Notes under the pieces: model-generated
Databases searched by the model: none
The model's input: only the letters and a program-made list of their open reading frames with translations
Told to the model about the DNA's origin: nothing
Translations under genes and position numbers: made by a program
Assembly: GCA_046349935.1 (NCBI GenBank)
Contig: JAXMBK010000009.1
Span: forward strand, 310,001-374,000
Length of the DNA stretch: 64,000 nucleotides
Reading direction: 5' to 3'
DNA from: CAIXSC01 sp046349935
GTDB taxonomy: Bacteria > Planctomycetota > Planctomycetia > Pirellulales > Pirellulaceae
In this document: positions 49,588 to 59,230 of the stretch, in pieces
Layout of the letters: each line of letters opens with the position of its first letter
Position numbering within the stretch: the stretch's first letter is position 1

Positions 49588-50508
49588 GTGAAACTTTCGT
49601 CTCGATTCGCGGCTCTCGTCGTTGCCGCGCTCGCTTTGGTCGGATTCTGGAGCGGTTCTCGCTTAACAGCTCAAGACCCCAACGCCTCGCCCGCCTCCAC
49701 CGACTTGGCCGCGCTGCACGCAGCGTCCAAGAGCTTTGTGGAGGCCTTCAATAAGGGGGATGCCAAAGCGGTGGCCGCACATTGGACGACCGACGGCGAA
49801 CTGGTCGACGAAGCAGGCCGCGTCTACTCGGGCCGCGAGGCGATCGCCGCCGAATATGCCTCGTTCTTCCAAACAACGCCCAAGTCGCGGATGCAAGTCG
49901 TCGTCGATTCTTTCAAGCTGCTCTCGGACTCCGCGGCGCTTGAGGAAGGCCGCACGCTGCTGGAGCCGGCCCCTCCCGGATCGCCCGCGCTCAGCAAGTA
50001 CCTGGCGGTCCACATCAAGGTCGACGGCAAGTGGCTCATGTCGACCGTGCGTGAATCGCGAGTGGAAACGCAGTCGACTTACGGCAGCCTCGTCGAACTG
50101 GAATGGCTCATCGGAACCTGGACCGCCGAAGAGCATGGAGTCAAGTCGACGTCCGTATGTCGCTGGTTGGGCAACAAGAGCTTCATTGAGCGGCGTTATA
50201 CGACGACCACGCATGACGGCCTGACGACCAACGGCGTGCAGATCATCGGTTGGAATCCGCTCGCAGGTCATATTCAGTCTTGGAACTTTAGCGCCGACGG
50301 CGGTCATGCCATCGGCGTCTGGTCGCCATCGGAAGAAGGCTGGCAGGCGGAAGTGGAAGGCGCGACCGGCGCGGGCCGAATCAGCACGTCCGTCAATCTC
50401 CTCCGCCGGCTCGACGACGACGCCTACGTGTGGCAATCGGTGAAGCGGACGCTGGACGGCGAGTCGCTGCCGGACACCGACGAAATTGTGATGAAGCGTT
50501 CGCGCTAA
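49588..50508 (+). CDS. Exported NTF2/SnoaL-like protein (SgcJ/EcaC type) with lipocalin-like C-terminal domain
   Basis: The 306-residue protein starts at GTG 49588 with AAGGAAA upstream and a signal peptide (about 1-29). Residues about 40-155 form an NTF2-like domain (LHAASKSFVEAFNKGDAKAV, HWTTDGELVDEAGRVYSGRE), as in the SgcJ/EcaC oxidoreductase-annotated group. Residues about 160-300 (LVELEWLIGTWTAEE, SFIERRYTTTTHDGLTTNGV, WSPSEEGWQAEVEG) recall DUF1579-like lipocalin-type domains. The catalytic role is unknown; ligand binding in the periplasm is possible. About 280 bases upstream, between this gene and the divergent sulfatase, hold no recognised feature beyond probable promoters. Confidence 0.85.
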   Translation: MKLSSRFAALVVAALALVGFWSGSRLTAQDPNASPASTDLAALHAASKSFVEAFNKGDAKAVAAHWTTDGELVDEAGRVYSGREAIAAEYASFFQTTPKSRMQVVVDSFKLLSDSAALEEGRTLLEPAPPGSPALSKYLAVHIKVDGKWLMSTVRESRVETQSTYGSLVELEWLIGTWTAEEHGVKSTSVCRWLGNKSFIERRYTTTTHDGLTTNGVQIIGWNPLAGHIQSWNFSADGGHAIGVWSPSEEGWQAEVEGATGAGRISTSVNLLRRLDDDAYVWQSVKRTLDGESLPDTDEIVMKRSR

Positions 50509-50566
50509 CGGCGTCCTCTTCGGCGACTCTCGCATTCCCAGATCATTTAAAAACAAAGTAAAAGCT

Positions 50567-52144
50567 ATGGCTCTTCGCACTCCAACAATTCGTGCCTTGA
50601 TGGTGGTTCTGATTCTGGGAAGCGCAGCCGCGAGTCCCTGTTTTGGCCGCGGATTCGGCGGCGGCCACGCGGCCGGCGGCTTCCACGGCGGCGGAGGAGG
50701 GGGCGGCTTTCATCCGCCTGCGGGCGGCATGCATCCTGGCGGCATGGGCGGGTACCATCCGGGCGGCAACATGGGAGGGTACCATCCAGGCGGCAACATG
50801 GGCGGGTATCATCCCGGCGGCATGGGCGGCCCGGGAGGCATGGGCGGCGTCAATTTCAATCGTCCGGGCGGCATGAGCGGCTTGGGCGGCGCGGGCGCGG
50901 GGCGCCCCGGCGGATTCGGCGGAGCGGGTGGAGTCGGCGGCGTCGGCCGTCCCGGAGGAATGGGAGGCGTCGGCGGCGCGAGCGGGTTCCACCCCGGCGG
51001 CGCGAACGGCTTTGGTCGCGACAGTTTCGGCGATCGCTACGGCGGCGGGGCGCCCAGTCGAAGTTCGCTCAATAGCTTCCTCGGCCTGCCTGGCGACGAA
51101 GGCATGCATGGCCTCAGCAGCTCGGCCACAGGCAGCCACGGGTTCGACGTCAATCACGGCGCGGTCGAAGGCCCGCGCGGAGGCATGGCTGCTGGTACAA
51201 CCGTCACCGGCCCGCGCGGCAATACGGTCGGTCGCGGCGCGGCCGTCGGCCCCAACGGCGGCGCCGTCGCCGGCCGCGGCGTGGAAGGCGCCGGCGGAGC
51301 AGCGGCCGGTCAAGCGGTCGCCCGCGGTCCCGGCGGCGGAGTGGCCGCAGCAGGCGGCGTACGGGGACCGAACGGCGGTGCGGCAGTGCGCGGCGCAGCG
51401 GTGGGACCGTATGGCGGAGCGGCGGCCGGTTTCGCGCGCGTCAGCCCAACCGGACGCTATACGGCCGCGGCGGCGGTGCGCGGCAACTACAACCACTGGG
51501 ATTACTATCGTCGCGGCTGGTACGGCGCTCACCCCGGCGCCTGGTACGCCACACGTTGGGCCGCCGACGCCGCTTGGGCGCGCTGCGCCTGGATGGACGC
51601 CGCCATGTTCTGCGGCATGGGGTACGGATACGGCGGCTACGGGGGCTACGGCGGCTACTCCGAGCCGATGTACTACGACTACGGCAACAACGTCACGTAC
51701 GAGGACAACAGCGTCGTCATCAACGGCGAAAACGTCGGCACCGCTCAGCAGTACTACGATCAATCGTCGCAGTTGGCCGCGACCGGCGCCAAGGCGGACG
51801 CGCCCGCGGACGGCGAGTGGCTGCCGCTGGGCGTGTTCGCGCTGTCGAAAACCGACGCTTCGCAGTCTCACATCACGGTGCAGTTGGCCGTGAATCACGA
51901 CGGCGTCGTCCGCGGCAACTACACCGATAGCGTCACCGACAAGTCGCAAGTGGTCCATGGCTCGGTCGACAAAAAGACGCAAAAGCTGGCCTTCACCGTC
52001 GGCGACAACAAGACCACCGTCCTGGAAACGGGCCTCTACAACTTGACGAAAGATGAATCGCCCTGTCTGATTCTTCATGGTGCGGATCAGACCGAACAAT
52101 GGTTGCTCGTTCGTCTGCAACAGCCGGATAGCGCCGCGAAGTAG
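50567..52144 (+). CDS. Exported glycine-rich surface protein
   Basis: The 525-residue protein has a signal peptide (about 1-27, ending CFGRGF). Residues about 28-150 are Gly-rich with His and Met, including 9-residue repeats of type MGGYHPGGN. A Gly/Ala/Val-rich region (about 200-300) repeats RGPGG- and GPNGGA-like units. The C-terminal 150 residues are different: Tyr/Asn-rich (YYDYGNNVTYEDNSVVINGE), then a globular domain (EWLPLGVFALSKTDASQSHI to ILHGADQTEQWLLVRLQQP). Similar proteins are widely annotated as mu-protocadherin or putative cell-surface proteins in planctomycetes; that name says nothing about function. The stop is 72 bases before the next sulfatase start. Confidence 0.85.
   Translation: MALRTPTIRALMVVLILGSAAASPCFGRGFGGGHAAGGFHGGGGGGGFHPPAGGMHPGGMGGYHPGGNMGGYHPGGNMGGYHPGGMGGPGGMGGVNFNRPGGMSGLGGAGAGRPGGFGGAGGVGGVGRPGGMGGVGGASGFHPGGANGFGRDSFGDRYGGGAPSRSSLNSFLGLPGDEGMHGLSSSATGSHGFDVNHGAVEGPRGGMAAGTTVTGPRGNTVGRGAAVGPNGGAVAGRGVEGAGGAAAGQAVARGPGGGVAAAGGVRGPNGGAAVRGAAVGPYGGAAAGFARVSPTGRYTAAAAVRGNYNHWDYYRRGWYGAHPGAWYATRWAADAAWARCAWMDAAMFCGMGYGYGGYGGYGGYSEPMYYDYGNNVTYEDNSVVINGENVGTAQQYYDQSSQLAATGAKADAPADGEWLPLGVFALSKTDASQSHITVQLAVNHDGVVRGNYTDSVTDKSQVVHGSVDKKTQKLAFTVGDNKTTVLETGLYNLTKDESPCLILHGADQTEQWLLVRLQQPDSAAK
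50744..50824 (+). repeat. 27-bp tandem repeat in Gly-rich gene (3 units)
   Basis: Three units, each coding MGGYHPGGN or a close variant, lie at 50744-50770, 50771-50797 and 50798-50824 inside the surface-protein gene. The length is a multiple of three, so the copy number can vary without changing frame. Confidence 0.75.
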
Positions 52145-52215
52145 TGCTGCGACGTAGCGTCGGCCCGCTTCGAGTCGCCTCCGAGCGCCTCGTCTTTGGG
52201 TCGGAGCTCTTCGCC

Positions 52216-54657
52216 ATGCCTGGTGCGTCTAGCAAGGTGCGTCGTCTTTCGTGGAGCGGGCGCGTCGCGTCGCTGGCGCTGTTACTTCTAACCGTCCCGT
52301 CGACTCGGCCCCTCGCGGCTCAAGAGTCGCCGGGCCCGACCGTCGATCGGCCCCAGTTGCCTGTGCCGGACGGGGCCTTTCAAGGGGCGACGAAACGGAC
52401 GCTCGCTGGCAGCCGCCCCGACTTCCCCGTACCCGTCGAAGCGCCCACGGACGCGCCGAACATTCTGCTCGTCCTCGTCGACGACGCCGGTTTCGGCAAT
52501 CCGTCCGTCTACGGCGGCCCCTGTCAAACCCCGACGCTCGAACGGCTCGCGAAACGCGGCTTGCGTTACAACCGTTTCCACGTCACGGCCCTGTGCTCGC
52601 CCACCCGCGCCGCCCTCCTGTCGGGTCGCAATCATCATGCCGTCGGTTTCGGGTCGATTGCCGAGTTTGCCGGCGGCTATCCGGGCTACAACGCCACTTG
52701 GCCGAAAAGCGCCGCGAGCGTCGCACGAATCTTGCAAGACAACGGCTACTCCACGGCCGCGTTCGGCAAGTGGCATCTCACGCCCGACGATCAGCAAGGC
52801 CCTGCCGGCCCCTTCGACCGCTGGCCTTCGGGGCTTGGATTCGACTACTTCTACGGCTTCCTCGGCGGCGCGTCGGGACAGTACGATCCGATTCTTACCG
52901 AGAACAACACGATCCTCGGCGTCCCCGCCGCTGCGGAAAGCGGTCAGTATTATCTGCCGGACGACTTGACCGAACGGACGATTCACTGGATTCAAAATCA
53001 GAAGGCGCAGTCCCCCGATCGCCCCTTCTTCATCTATTACTCCACCGGCGCCACGCACTCGCCCCACCACGTTCCCAAGGCCTGGGCCGACAAGTACGCC
53101 GGCAAGTTCGATCAAGGCTGGGACCGACTGCGCGAGGAAACGTTTGCGCGTCAGAAGGCGTTAGGCGTCATTCCGGCCGACGCGAAGCTCACGCCCCGCC
53201 ACGACGCCTTCCCCGCCTGGGACTCGCTCAAGCCGGAAGAAAAGAAGTTCTACGCACGGCAGATGGAAGTGTACGCCGGCTTCCAGGAAAACACCGATTA
53301 TCAAATCGGTCGCGTCGTGCAAGCGATCGAAGACTTCGGACTCGCCGATAATACGCTGGTCGTCTGCATCTGGGGCGACAACGGTTCGAGCATGGAAGGA
53401 ACCGAGACGGGCACGTTCAACGAAACGACGACGATCACCGGCATTCCGATCACTCCTGATCAGCAGATGAAGCTGATCGAGACCTACGGTGGACTCGACG
53501 CCTGGGGCGGTCCGATCATGCAGCCGCACTTCTCTTGCGCATGGGCCTGGGCCGGCAACACGCCGTTCCAGTGGGGCAAGCAAGTCGCCTCGCACTTGGG
53601 CGGCACGCGCAATCCACTCATCGTCTCTTGGCCCCAAAAGATCAAACAACAGGGGCAAGTCCGCTCGCAGTTCACCCACGTCACCGACGTCGCTCCCACG
53701 TTGCTCGAAGCGGCCGGCGTCGCGCCGCCCAAGACGGTCGACGGCATCGCTCAAATGCCGATGCACGGAACCAGCTTCGCGTTTTCTTTCGCGGATGCCA
53801 CCGCGGCCAGCCGCCATACGCAGCAGTACTTCGAGATTCTCGGCAACCGCGGCATGTATAAGGACGGTTGGCTCGCCAGCGCGCGGCTCGACCGCATCCC
53901 CTGGCGGCTCGACCCGATCACGCTCGCCAAGTTCCGACCAGGCGGACCGTGGGACCCTGACTCGGACAATTGGGAACTGTACCACTTGGACGAAGACTTC
54001 TCGCAGTCCGAGAACGTCGCTGCCCAACATCCCGAAAAACTCGCAGAGCTAAAGAAGCTGTTCTGGGAGGAAGCGGAGAAGCATCACGTGACGCCGATCC
54101 TCGGCAGTTTCGCCCCCATGTTCGGGCAAGGACCGCCGCCCGGTAAACGAACGAAGTACGTGTACTACCCGGGCAGCGAGAGCATCGAACCGGGCATGAT
54201 TCCTCGCATCTACAACCGGTCGTTCAAAATCACGGCCCATGTTGAGATACCCGACCAGGGGGTCGAAGGCGTCATCGTCGCCAACGCCGACGTGATGGGC
54301 GGCTTCTCGCTGTACGTGCAAGACCATCAGCTGCGCTACACCTACAGCTTCATGGGCATCCGCGTCGATACGCTGGCAGCGGAAGGCAAACTGCCCGCCG
54401 GCCCGGTGCAGATCGAGTACCAGTTTACGGCCGACCAACCGGGGCGTCCCGCGACCGGCGGCCGCGGACGTTTACTGGTCAACGGCAAGGCGGTGGGGGA
54501 AAACCAATTGGCTCGTACCGTCCCGCAACGCTTCAGCACCTACGCCGGCCTCGACATCGGCAAAGACAACGGCGACGTCGTCGCGCTCAGCTACCGTTCG
54601 AAAGCCCCGTTCGCCTTTACCGGCAAGATCAAAAAGGTGGAGTTCGAGTTGCAATAG
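52216..54657 (+). CDS. Exported arylsulfatase with C-terminal beta domain (AtsA-like)
   Basis: The 813-residue protein starts at ATG 52216 (GGAG about ten bases upstream; an upstream GTG at 52144 is less likely) with a signal peptide (about 1-36). The core matches the AtsA-type arylsulfatases: NILLVLVDDAGFGNPSVYGG (Asp89, Asp90), formylglycine motif CSPTRAALLSGRNHH (Cys127, Arg131), GKWHLTPDDQ, IWGDNGSSMEG and WAGNTPFQWGKQVASHLGGT. This group typically exceeds 700 residues because of a C-terminal beta-sandwich, here about 640-813 (SIEPGMIPRIYNRSFKITAH, GQGPPPGKRTKYVYYP). It is predicted to hydrolyse sulfate esters outside the cytoplasm. Confidence 0.95.
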   Translation: MPGASSKVRRLSWSGRVASLALLLLTVPSTRPLAAQESPGPTVDRPQLPVPDGAFQGATKRTLAGSRPDFPVPVEAPTDAPNILLVLVDDAGFGNPSVYGGPCQTPTLERLAKRGLRYNRFHVTALCSPTRAALLSGRNHHAVGFGSIAEFAGGYPGYNATWPKSAASVARILQDNGYSTAAFGKWHLTPDDQQGPAGPFDRWPSGLGFDYFYGFLGGASGQYDPILTENNTILGVPAAAESGQYYLPDDLTERTIHWIQNQKAQSPDRPFFIYYSTGATHSPHHVPKAWADKYAGKFDQGWDRLREETFARQKALGVIPADAKLTPRHDAFPAWDSLKPEEKKFYARQMEVYAGFQENTDYQIGRVVQAIEDFGLADNTLVVCIWGDNGSSMEGTETGTFNETTTITGIPITPDQQMKLIETYGGLDAWGGPIMQPHFSCAWAWAGNTPFQWGKQVASHLGGTRNPLIVSWPQKIKQQGQVRSQFTHVTDVAPTLLEAAGVAPPKTVDGIAQMPMHGTSFAFSFADATAASRHTQQYFEILGNRGMYKDGWLASARLDRIPWRLDPITLAKFRPGGPWDPDSDNWELYHLDEDFSQSENVAAQHPEKLAELKKLFWEEAEKHHVTPILGSFAPMFGQGPPPGKRTKYVYYPGSESIEPGMIPRIYNRSFKITAHVEIPDQGVEGVIVANADVMGGFSLYVQDHQLRYTYSFMGIRVDTLAAEGKLPAGPVQIEYQFTADQPGRPATGGRGRLLVNGKAVGENQLARTVPQRFSTYAGLDIGKDNGDVVALSYRSKAPFAFTGKIKKVEFELQ

Positions 54658-54663
54658 CGATTC

Positions 54664-55063
54664 GGTGGGCCCGCGCTGCGCTTGGCCCACCCTACCGCAG
54701 CCGCTTCGCCTGGCCGATTCTCGGAGGACTCTGTGATCTCGGTGGCCAATCATCCTGCGCATGGAAGGCTCTGAGGCGCATCTCACGGTGGGCCCGCGCT
54801 GCGCTTGGCCCACCCTACCGCAGCCGCTTCGCCTGGCCGATTCTCAGAGGACTCCGTGATCTCGGTGGCCAATCATCCTGCGTGTGGATTGCTCGGCGGC
54901 CCATCTCATGGTGGGCCCGCGCTGCGATTGGCCCACCCTACCGCAGCCGCTTCGCCTGGCCGATTCTCGGAGGACTCTGTGGTCTCGGTGGCCAATCATC
55001 CTGTGCGTGGAAGACTCTGAGGCGCATCTCATGGTGGGCCCGCGCAGCCCAGGCCCACCCTAC
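54664..55063 (-). repeat. Family B: 123-bp tandem array with GTAG hairpins (three full units and a partial fourth)
   Basis: Units start at 54664, 54787, 54910 and 55033 with a period of exactly 123. Each begins with a hairpin, GGTGGGCC and GGCCCACC, around a 11- or 12-base loop, and on the minus strand each hairpin is directly preceded by GTAG. The fourth unit is only the hairpin; its GTAG (55060-55063) provides the TAG stop of the GH5-like gene. Since 123 is a multiple of three, all frames stay open for long stretches, but the apparent reading frames there are not genes. The array fills the roughly 400-base gap between the convergent sulfatase and GH5-like genes; nothing else is seen in it. 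Confidence 0.9.
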
Positions 55064-56235
55064 TTGGCGCCGGTGACTTGGCGGATGTAGTCGACTTCGC
55101 TTTGACAGAACGGTGCGCCGTCGGGTTGGATGATGTCGTGGAACCAAATGGGCGGCGGAGCGTCGTACTGTTTGGTCCACGAATCCCAGGGATAGATCGT
55201 TTGCGACTTGCCGTTCACAAAGCCCCAGCAATACGCGGCCGTCTTGGCTTGCTTCATTATCGCCAAATGCGGCTCGAAGACGCTCCCATTCGGACGCGCC
55301 ATGAACTCCGTGCACAACAGCGGTCGACCGTAGACGGCCAGGTTCTTCAGACAGCGTTCCAGCGACGGCGGGTCGCCGTAACTGTGGAAGCTCACGACGT
55401 CGCTATGCGATAGCTGGATGCGTTTGCAAGCGTCGAGCTGAGCGACGTTGTCCGAATCGCGCCACACGCCGGAAGTAAGCGGCTGCGACGGCTGCGCCTC
55501 GCGGGCCCACGCAAAGGCCTGCGGCAACAGCGCGTTGACGAGCTCGATTTTGTTCTTCGGATCAAGCCCCGGACGCTTCGCCGCTCCACCGTCGAAATTG
55601 TCCGGCTCATTCCAGACGTCCCACACGACGACCCGTTTGTCATCCTTGAAGCGTCCCACGACCCCCTGCACATACTCGCGCAGCCGTGGATGCTGCCGAG
55701 CGTCCTGCAGCGCCGCGGCGCCCGGGCTTTGAACCCAGCCCGAATTGTGAGTGTGCGGCGCCGGACTCGGCTGCTTCCCCAGTCGCGGCACGGGGTGCCA
55801 ACAGCTATCGAACAGCACAAACATCACTTTGATGCCGCGGTGGTCGGCCAGTTCGAGCAGCTTATCGCAGCGTTTCAGGAACCCCTCTCGATCCTGCTCC
55901 CACAACAGGTCGTGCAGGAAGACGCGGATGCTGTTGAAGCCCAATCGCTGGGCATAACCTAACTCGCGATCTAAGGTCGCGACGTCGAACGTATCCGCTT
56001 GAAACATCTCGAGTTGGTTGATCGCGTTGCTGGGGATGAAGTTGCAACCGACGAGCCACGGTTGCTCGGCGTACCACGCCTGCGCCCGTTCGCGCGACCA
56101 GCGTCCCGGGGCGTCGTCGAGCCGCTCGGGAGTCTGTGCGACGGCCGCGCCGCCGCTCGCGAAAGCCAGCACCAACCACGCCGCCGCCCATCGGCCGGCC
56201 GTCGCCCAGCACGCCGAAATACGTGAATTCGCCAT
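55060..56235 (-). CDS. Exported GH5-like glycoside hydrolase (clan GH-A fold)
   Basis: The 391-residue protein has a signal peptide (about 1-34). The TIM-barrel motifs of retaining GH-A enzymes are present: GFNSIRVFLHDLLWEQDREG, VVWDVWNEPDNFDGG (acid/base Glu in NEP, near residue 210), VVSFHSYGDPP and LLCTEFMARPNG (likely nucleophile Glu near 312). Annotated relatives are called cellulase- or 1,4-beta-xylanase-like, but the substrate is not evident. It is predicted periplasmic. Its final codons are followed by the TAG of a family B repeat. It diverges from the TIR-domain gene across about 160 bases. Confidence 0.85.
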   Translation of the reverse strand: MANSRISACWATAGRWAAAWLVLAFASGGAAVAQTPERLDDAPGRWSRERAQAWYAEQPWLVGCNFIPSNAINQLEMFQADTFDVATLDRELGYAQRLGFNSIRVFLHDLLWEQDREGFLKRCDKLLELADHRGIKVMFVLFDSCWHPVPRLGKQPSPAPHTHNSGWVQSPGAAALQDARQHPRLREYVQGVVGRFKDDKRVVVWDVWNEPDNFDGGAAKRPGLDPKNKIELVNALLPQAFAWAREAQPSQPLTSGVWRDSDNVAQLDACKRIQLSHSDVVSFHSYGDPPSLERCLKNLAVYGRPLLCTEFMARPNGSVFEPHLAIMKQAKTAAYCWGFVNGKSQTIYPWDSWTKQYDAPPPIWFHDIIQPDGAPFCQSEVDYIRQVTGAK

Positions 56236-56394
56236 CGAGTCCGCCTCCTCGAGTCTGTGAGTCCAATTCGAGGCTGCCGCGCGCGCGAGCAGTCACGCGG
56301 TATTCAACCTTCGCCGGCAATTCCTCGCCAGCCCCAGCTTCGCCGTGCGACGTCTGGTAAACTCTTGAGATCCCCCCGCCGCGAGGTTGCCAGC

Positions 56395-59157
56395 GTGCCT
56401 CCTACGAACAATCCGAAACAGTATCAGCTTGAGTCGCAAGGCGTGCTCAGCGGCCCCTACACGGCGGCTCAATTGCGCGAGCTCGCCAAGGCGGGGCAGT
56501 TGCGACGCACCGACACGTTGTGGGATGTCAGCACCGGGACGCGTTTCGTCGCGGGAAATGTCGGCGGTCTGTTCCCCGACTCGCGACTTGCCCCGGTCGC
56601 AGCGCGCCCGTCCTCCTCGCCCACCGCGAGCCCCGCGGCGCCTGCCGCCGCACCGCCGCAGCCATCGCCGCCGCAGACATCGCCGCCGCAGACATCGCCG
56701 CCGCAGACATCGCCGCCGAGGCCGACGGCCGCGGCGACCGCGCCGGCCCCCGCTGCGCCTCCGCTCACGGCCGTCATGGTGCGCGACGTCTTTATCTCGT
56801 ACGCATCGCGCGACCAACCAATCGCGCACGAGATCTGTGAACGGCTGGAGTCGGAGGGACTTTGTTGTTGGATCGCGCCGCGCGACATCGTGCCCGGCAG
56901 CGAATACGCTGAAGCGATCATCGATGGGATTGAATCGAGTCGCTTGATGGTCGTGGTCCATTCGTCGGCCGCCAACGACTCGCCGCACGTGCTCCGCGAA
57001 GTCGAGCGGGCGGTCAGCAAGGGGATCACGGTGATTCCGTTCCGCATTGAAAACGTGAAGCCGAAGAAGTCGCTCGAGTTCTTCCTGAGCGCTCCGCATT
57101 GGCTCGACGCCTTCACGCCTCCGTTCGAGGACCATTTGCAGCGACTGCGGGAGGTGGTTCAATCGGCGCTCGCCAATGCGGCGCATCAAACGTCCTTGCC
57201 GAACGGTCCGACGAACGCAGCCTCTCGTGCGGCTAGCCCCGTCAACCACCGATCGTCGCGCAGGCCGCAAGGCGCGTGGCTGGCCGCGCTTCGCCGTTTG
57301 CCCTGGTATTGCCTCCCCAGCGCGGCGGGTGCGCTCGCCTTGCTGCTCGGAGTCTGGTTGCTCGCCGCCTGGCTGCGTCCTGATCCGCTCGAGTCGGAAT
57401 TTGTGGATTACCAGCGGAATGTGACGGTCGGCAACGGCTCGGTCGTCTTTCTCAACAAGCACGCTCCGAACCGCTACTCGGCGTGGCGACGACTGGCGGA
57501 CGAGGGCAATCCGGTCGCGCAGCTATTCGTCGGTCGCTGCTATCAAGAAGGCATCGTGGTGCCGGAGAATCAGGAGACGGCCATCGAGTGGCTCAGGAAG
57601 TCGGCAGCACGCGAAAACTCGTACGCGATGGTGGCGATCGGTTTGGCGCATGAAGAGGGGCAAGGCGTTCCGAAAAACAATTCGGAAGCGCTGCATTGGT
57701 TCACTCAGGCCGCCAATCTGGGCAATCACACGGCCATGCGGAATATGGCGTCTTTGTATGCCGACGGATTGCAAGGCGCGCCCGATCCCCAAGCAGCCTT
57801 TGAGTGGCATCGGCGCGGAGCGGCCGCGGGGAACCCGTACTGCATGCGCAAGTTGGGCGATTACTATGCACTCGGACAAAACGTCGCGATCGACAAGGCC
57901 GAATCGGAAAAGTGGTACGACAAGGCCGTCGCCGCCGGCGATCGTTATCTCATGGGCAAACGCATGGGGAACGAATTCGCCAAACACTTTGCGGCGTACT
58001 TGGCCCCCAAGGCGACGTCCGAAGCGAAGGCCGCGGCAGTCGCCGCCCTGAACGCACGGCTCGACGAGTTCCGCGAGTTAGAACTGAGCAGCGTCGGTCC
58101 CTTCTACTCGGATTCCGAGTTCAATACGTCGACGACCGGCATCGACGACTTGCCCGCCGACGATCCGTTGCGCGAGGTTCAAGACGCCATGTCGACGCGT
58201 TACATCGAATTGTTCTCGCAGGCCTCGATGCGGGAGAAGGTGGAATACACCTCCGGGTTTTCGATGGCGACGGAATCGCGAGTTCGTCGGTTGCATGCCG
58301 CCGCCCAGTACGCGGAGATCGTGGACTTCTGGAGTCGCTGCTATCGAGACCTGCCTTTCGCGAAACTGCGGAAGACCGACGAGTGGAATAGCTTGGTGGC
58401 GCAGTTGCGCATGAGCGTCACGGCGTTGCTGAAGCACGGCCAGCGGCCGGAGGCTGAATCGGTGATCGCGTCGACGCTCGAACTGTGCGACGCCGTCCTC
58501 AAAGACCGTCCCTGGGACTGGTATCTGAAGGACGCATACACCGGTTTTTGCTTCGAAACGGCCGATGTGTGGTTCGAATTAGGCGAACCGCAAGCCGTGC
58601 AGCCGCTGCTGCTCCGCAGTTGGACCGTGCGGTTCCGTCAGTTCGGAAAGGACGAATTGCTCGCACGCTACCAAAACAATCTGCCGCGCAAGGGACAGTC
58701 GCCGCCGAACGCGACCGACGACGACAAAAAGTTCTTCGAGCGATTTGCGACGGCCAAGGAGGGAGAGCCGAAGCCCAATTCGGGCATGACGCGATTTACG
58801 ATCCCGGCCGACTTTTCGGGCAAGGAGTACCCCTTCCACGTCTACCTCCTCACAGGCCCGCGGGGATACCAAGAACTTCAAGACCAGTTGCGTTGGGTGG
58901 AAGAAGTGCGCGGCGGCACGATCCCGAAAAAAATCCGCGAATCGTTCCTGAAGCTCAATCAAATCGCCGCTCAAAACAACGTCGATTTCATGGAGCTCAC
59001 CGTGTACGCGCTCGGCGCCGCGAATCAGGACGGCGAGAAGAAGGGCGAGGCGGGAGACGACCCCTTTGGGGACGCGACGGCGGCCGCGAGCGCTGTTGAC
59101 GCCAAGTCGGATTACAAAGATAAGGCGACGAATCCGGCGTTCAAGGAAAAGAATTGA
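56395..59157 (+). CDS. TIR-domain membrane protein with GYF_2 domain and Sel1-like repeats
   Basis: The 920-residue protein starts at GTG 56395 (GAGG eight bases upstream); codons before it look non-coding. In order it has a GYF_2 domain (about 8-62: YQLESQGVLSGPYTAAQLRE, TLWDVSTGTRFV), then a Pro/Gln/Thr linker (80-125). A TIR domain follows (about 129-255: DVFISYASRDQPIAHEICE, WIAPRDIVPGSEYAEAI, SPHVLREVERA). The Glu in SPHVLREVE (Glu202) aligns with the catalytic Glu of NAD-cleaving TIRs. One membrane helix (304-327) precedes Sel1-type repeats (about 370-520: AQLFVGRCYQEGIVVPENQE) and a soluble tail. TIR activity on NAD is inferred from family knowledge. Two RyR-domain genes follow, starting 73 nt later. 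Confidence 0.92.
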   Translation: MPPTNNPKQYQLESQGVLSGPYTAAQLRELAKAGQLRRTDTLWDVSTGTRFVAGNVGGLFPDSRLAPVAARPSSSPTASPAAPAAAPPQPSPPQTSPPQTSPPQTSPPRPTAAATAPAPAAPPLTAVMVRDVFISYASRDQPIAHEICERLESEGLCCWIAPRDIVPGSEYAEAIIDGIESSRLMVVVHSSAANDSPHVLREVERAVSKGITVIPFRIENVKPKKSLEFFLSAPHWLDAFTPPFEDHLQRLREVVQSALANAAHQTSLPNGPTNAASRAASPVNHRSSRRPQGAWLAALRRLPWYCLPSAAGALALLLGVWLLAAWLRPDPLESEFVDYQRNVTVGNGSVVFLNKHAPNRYSAWRRLADEGNPVAQLFVGRCYQEGIVVPENQETAIEWLRKSAARENSYAMVAIGLAHEEGQGVPKNNSEALHWFTQAANLGNHTAMRNMASLYADGLQGAPDPQAAFEWHRRGAAAGNPYCMRKLGDYYALGQNVAIDKAESEKWYDKAVAAGDRYLMGKRMGNEFAKHFAAYLAPKATSEAKAAAVAALNARLDEFRELELSSVGPFYSDSEFNTSTTGIDDLPADDPLREVQDAMSTRYIELFSQASMREKVEYTSGFSMATESRVRRLHAAAQYAEIVDFWSRCYRDLPFAKLRKTDEWNSLVAQLRMSVTALLKHGQRPEAESVIASTLELCDAVLKDRPWDWYLKDAYTGFCFETADVWFELGEPQAVQPLLLRSWTVRFRQFGKDELLARYQNNLPRKGQSPPNATDDDKKFFERFATAKEGEPKPNSGMTRFTIPADFSGKEYPFHVYLLTGPRGYQELQDQLRWVEEVRGGTIPKKIRESFLKLNQIAAQNNVDFMELTVYALGAANQDGEKKGEAGDDPFGDATAAASAVDAKSDYKDKATNPAFKEKN
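56653..56712 (+). repeat. 15-bp tandem repeat in TIR-protein linker (4 units)
   Basis: Four 15-bp units (three identical, first degenerate) encode PPQPS and three PPQTS in the linker between GYF_2 and TIR domains. It stays in frame, so linker length can vary by slippage. Confidence 0.8.
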
Positions 59158-59230
59158 CCCAGCGCCGCGAATCCTCCCTCCTTTCTCGCGACCGCTTCCG
59201 ACGCGACGGTCCACCCTGGAGTTTGCACGT

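Noticed and set aside
50543..52120. A 525-codon minus-strand frame opposite the Gly-rich surface protein
   Set aside because: It mirrors the Gly/Ala-rich, GC-rich codons of the plus-strand gene. The plus frame has a signal peptide and a normal C-terminal domain; the minus frame is a low-complexity Ala/Arg/Val string.
54661..55090. Several short open frames in the 123-bp array
   Set aside because: The period is a multiple of three, so frames stay open by repetition. They encode only the repeated unit and have no ribosome sites.
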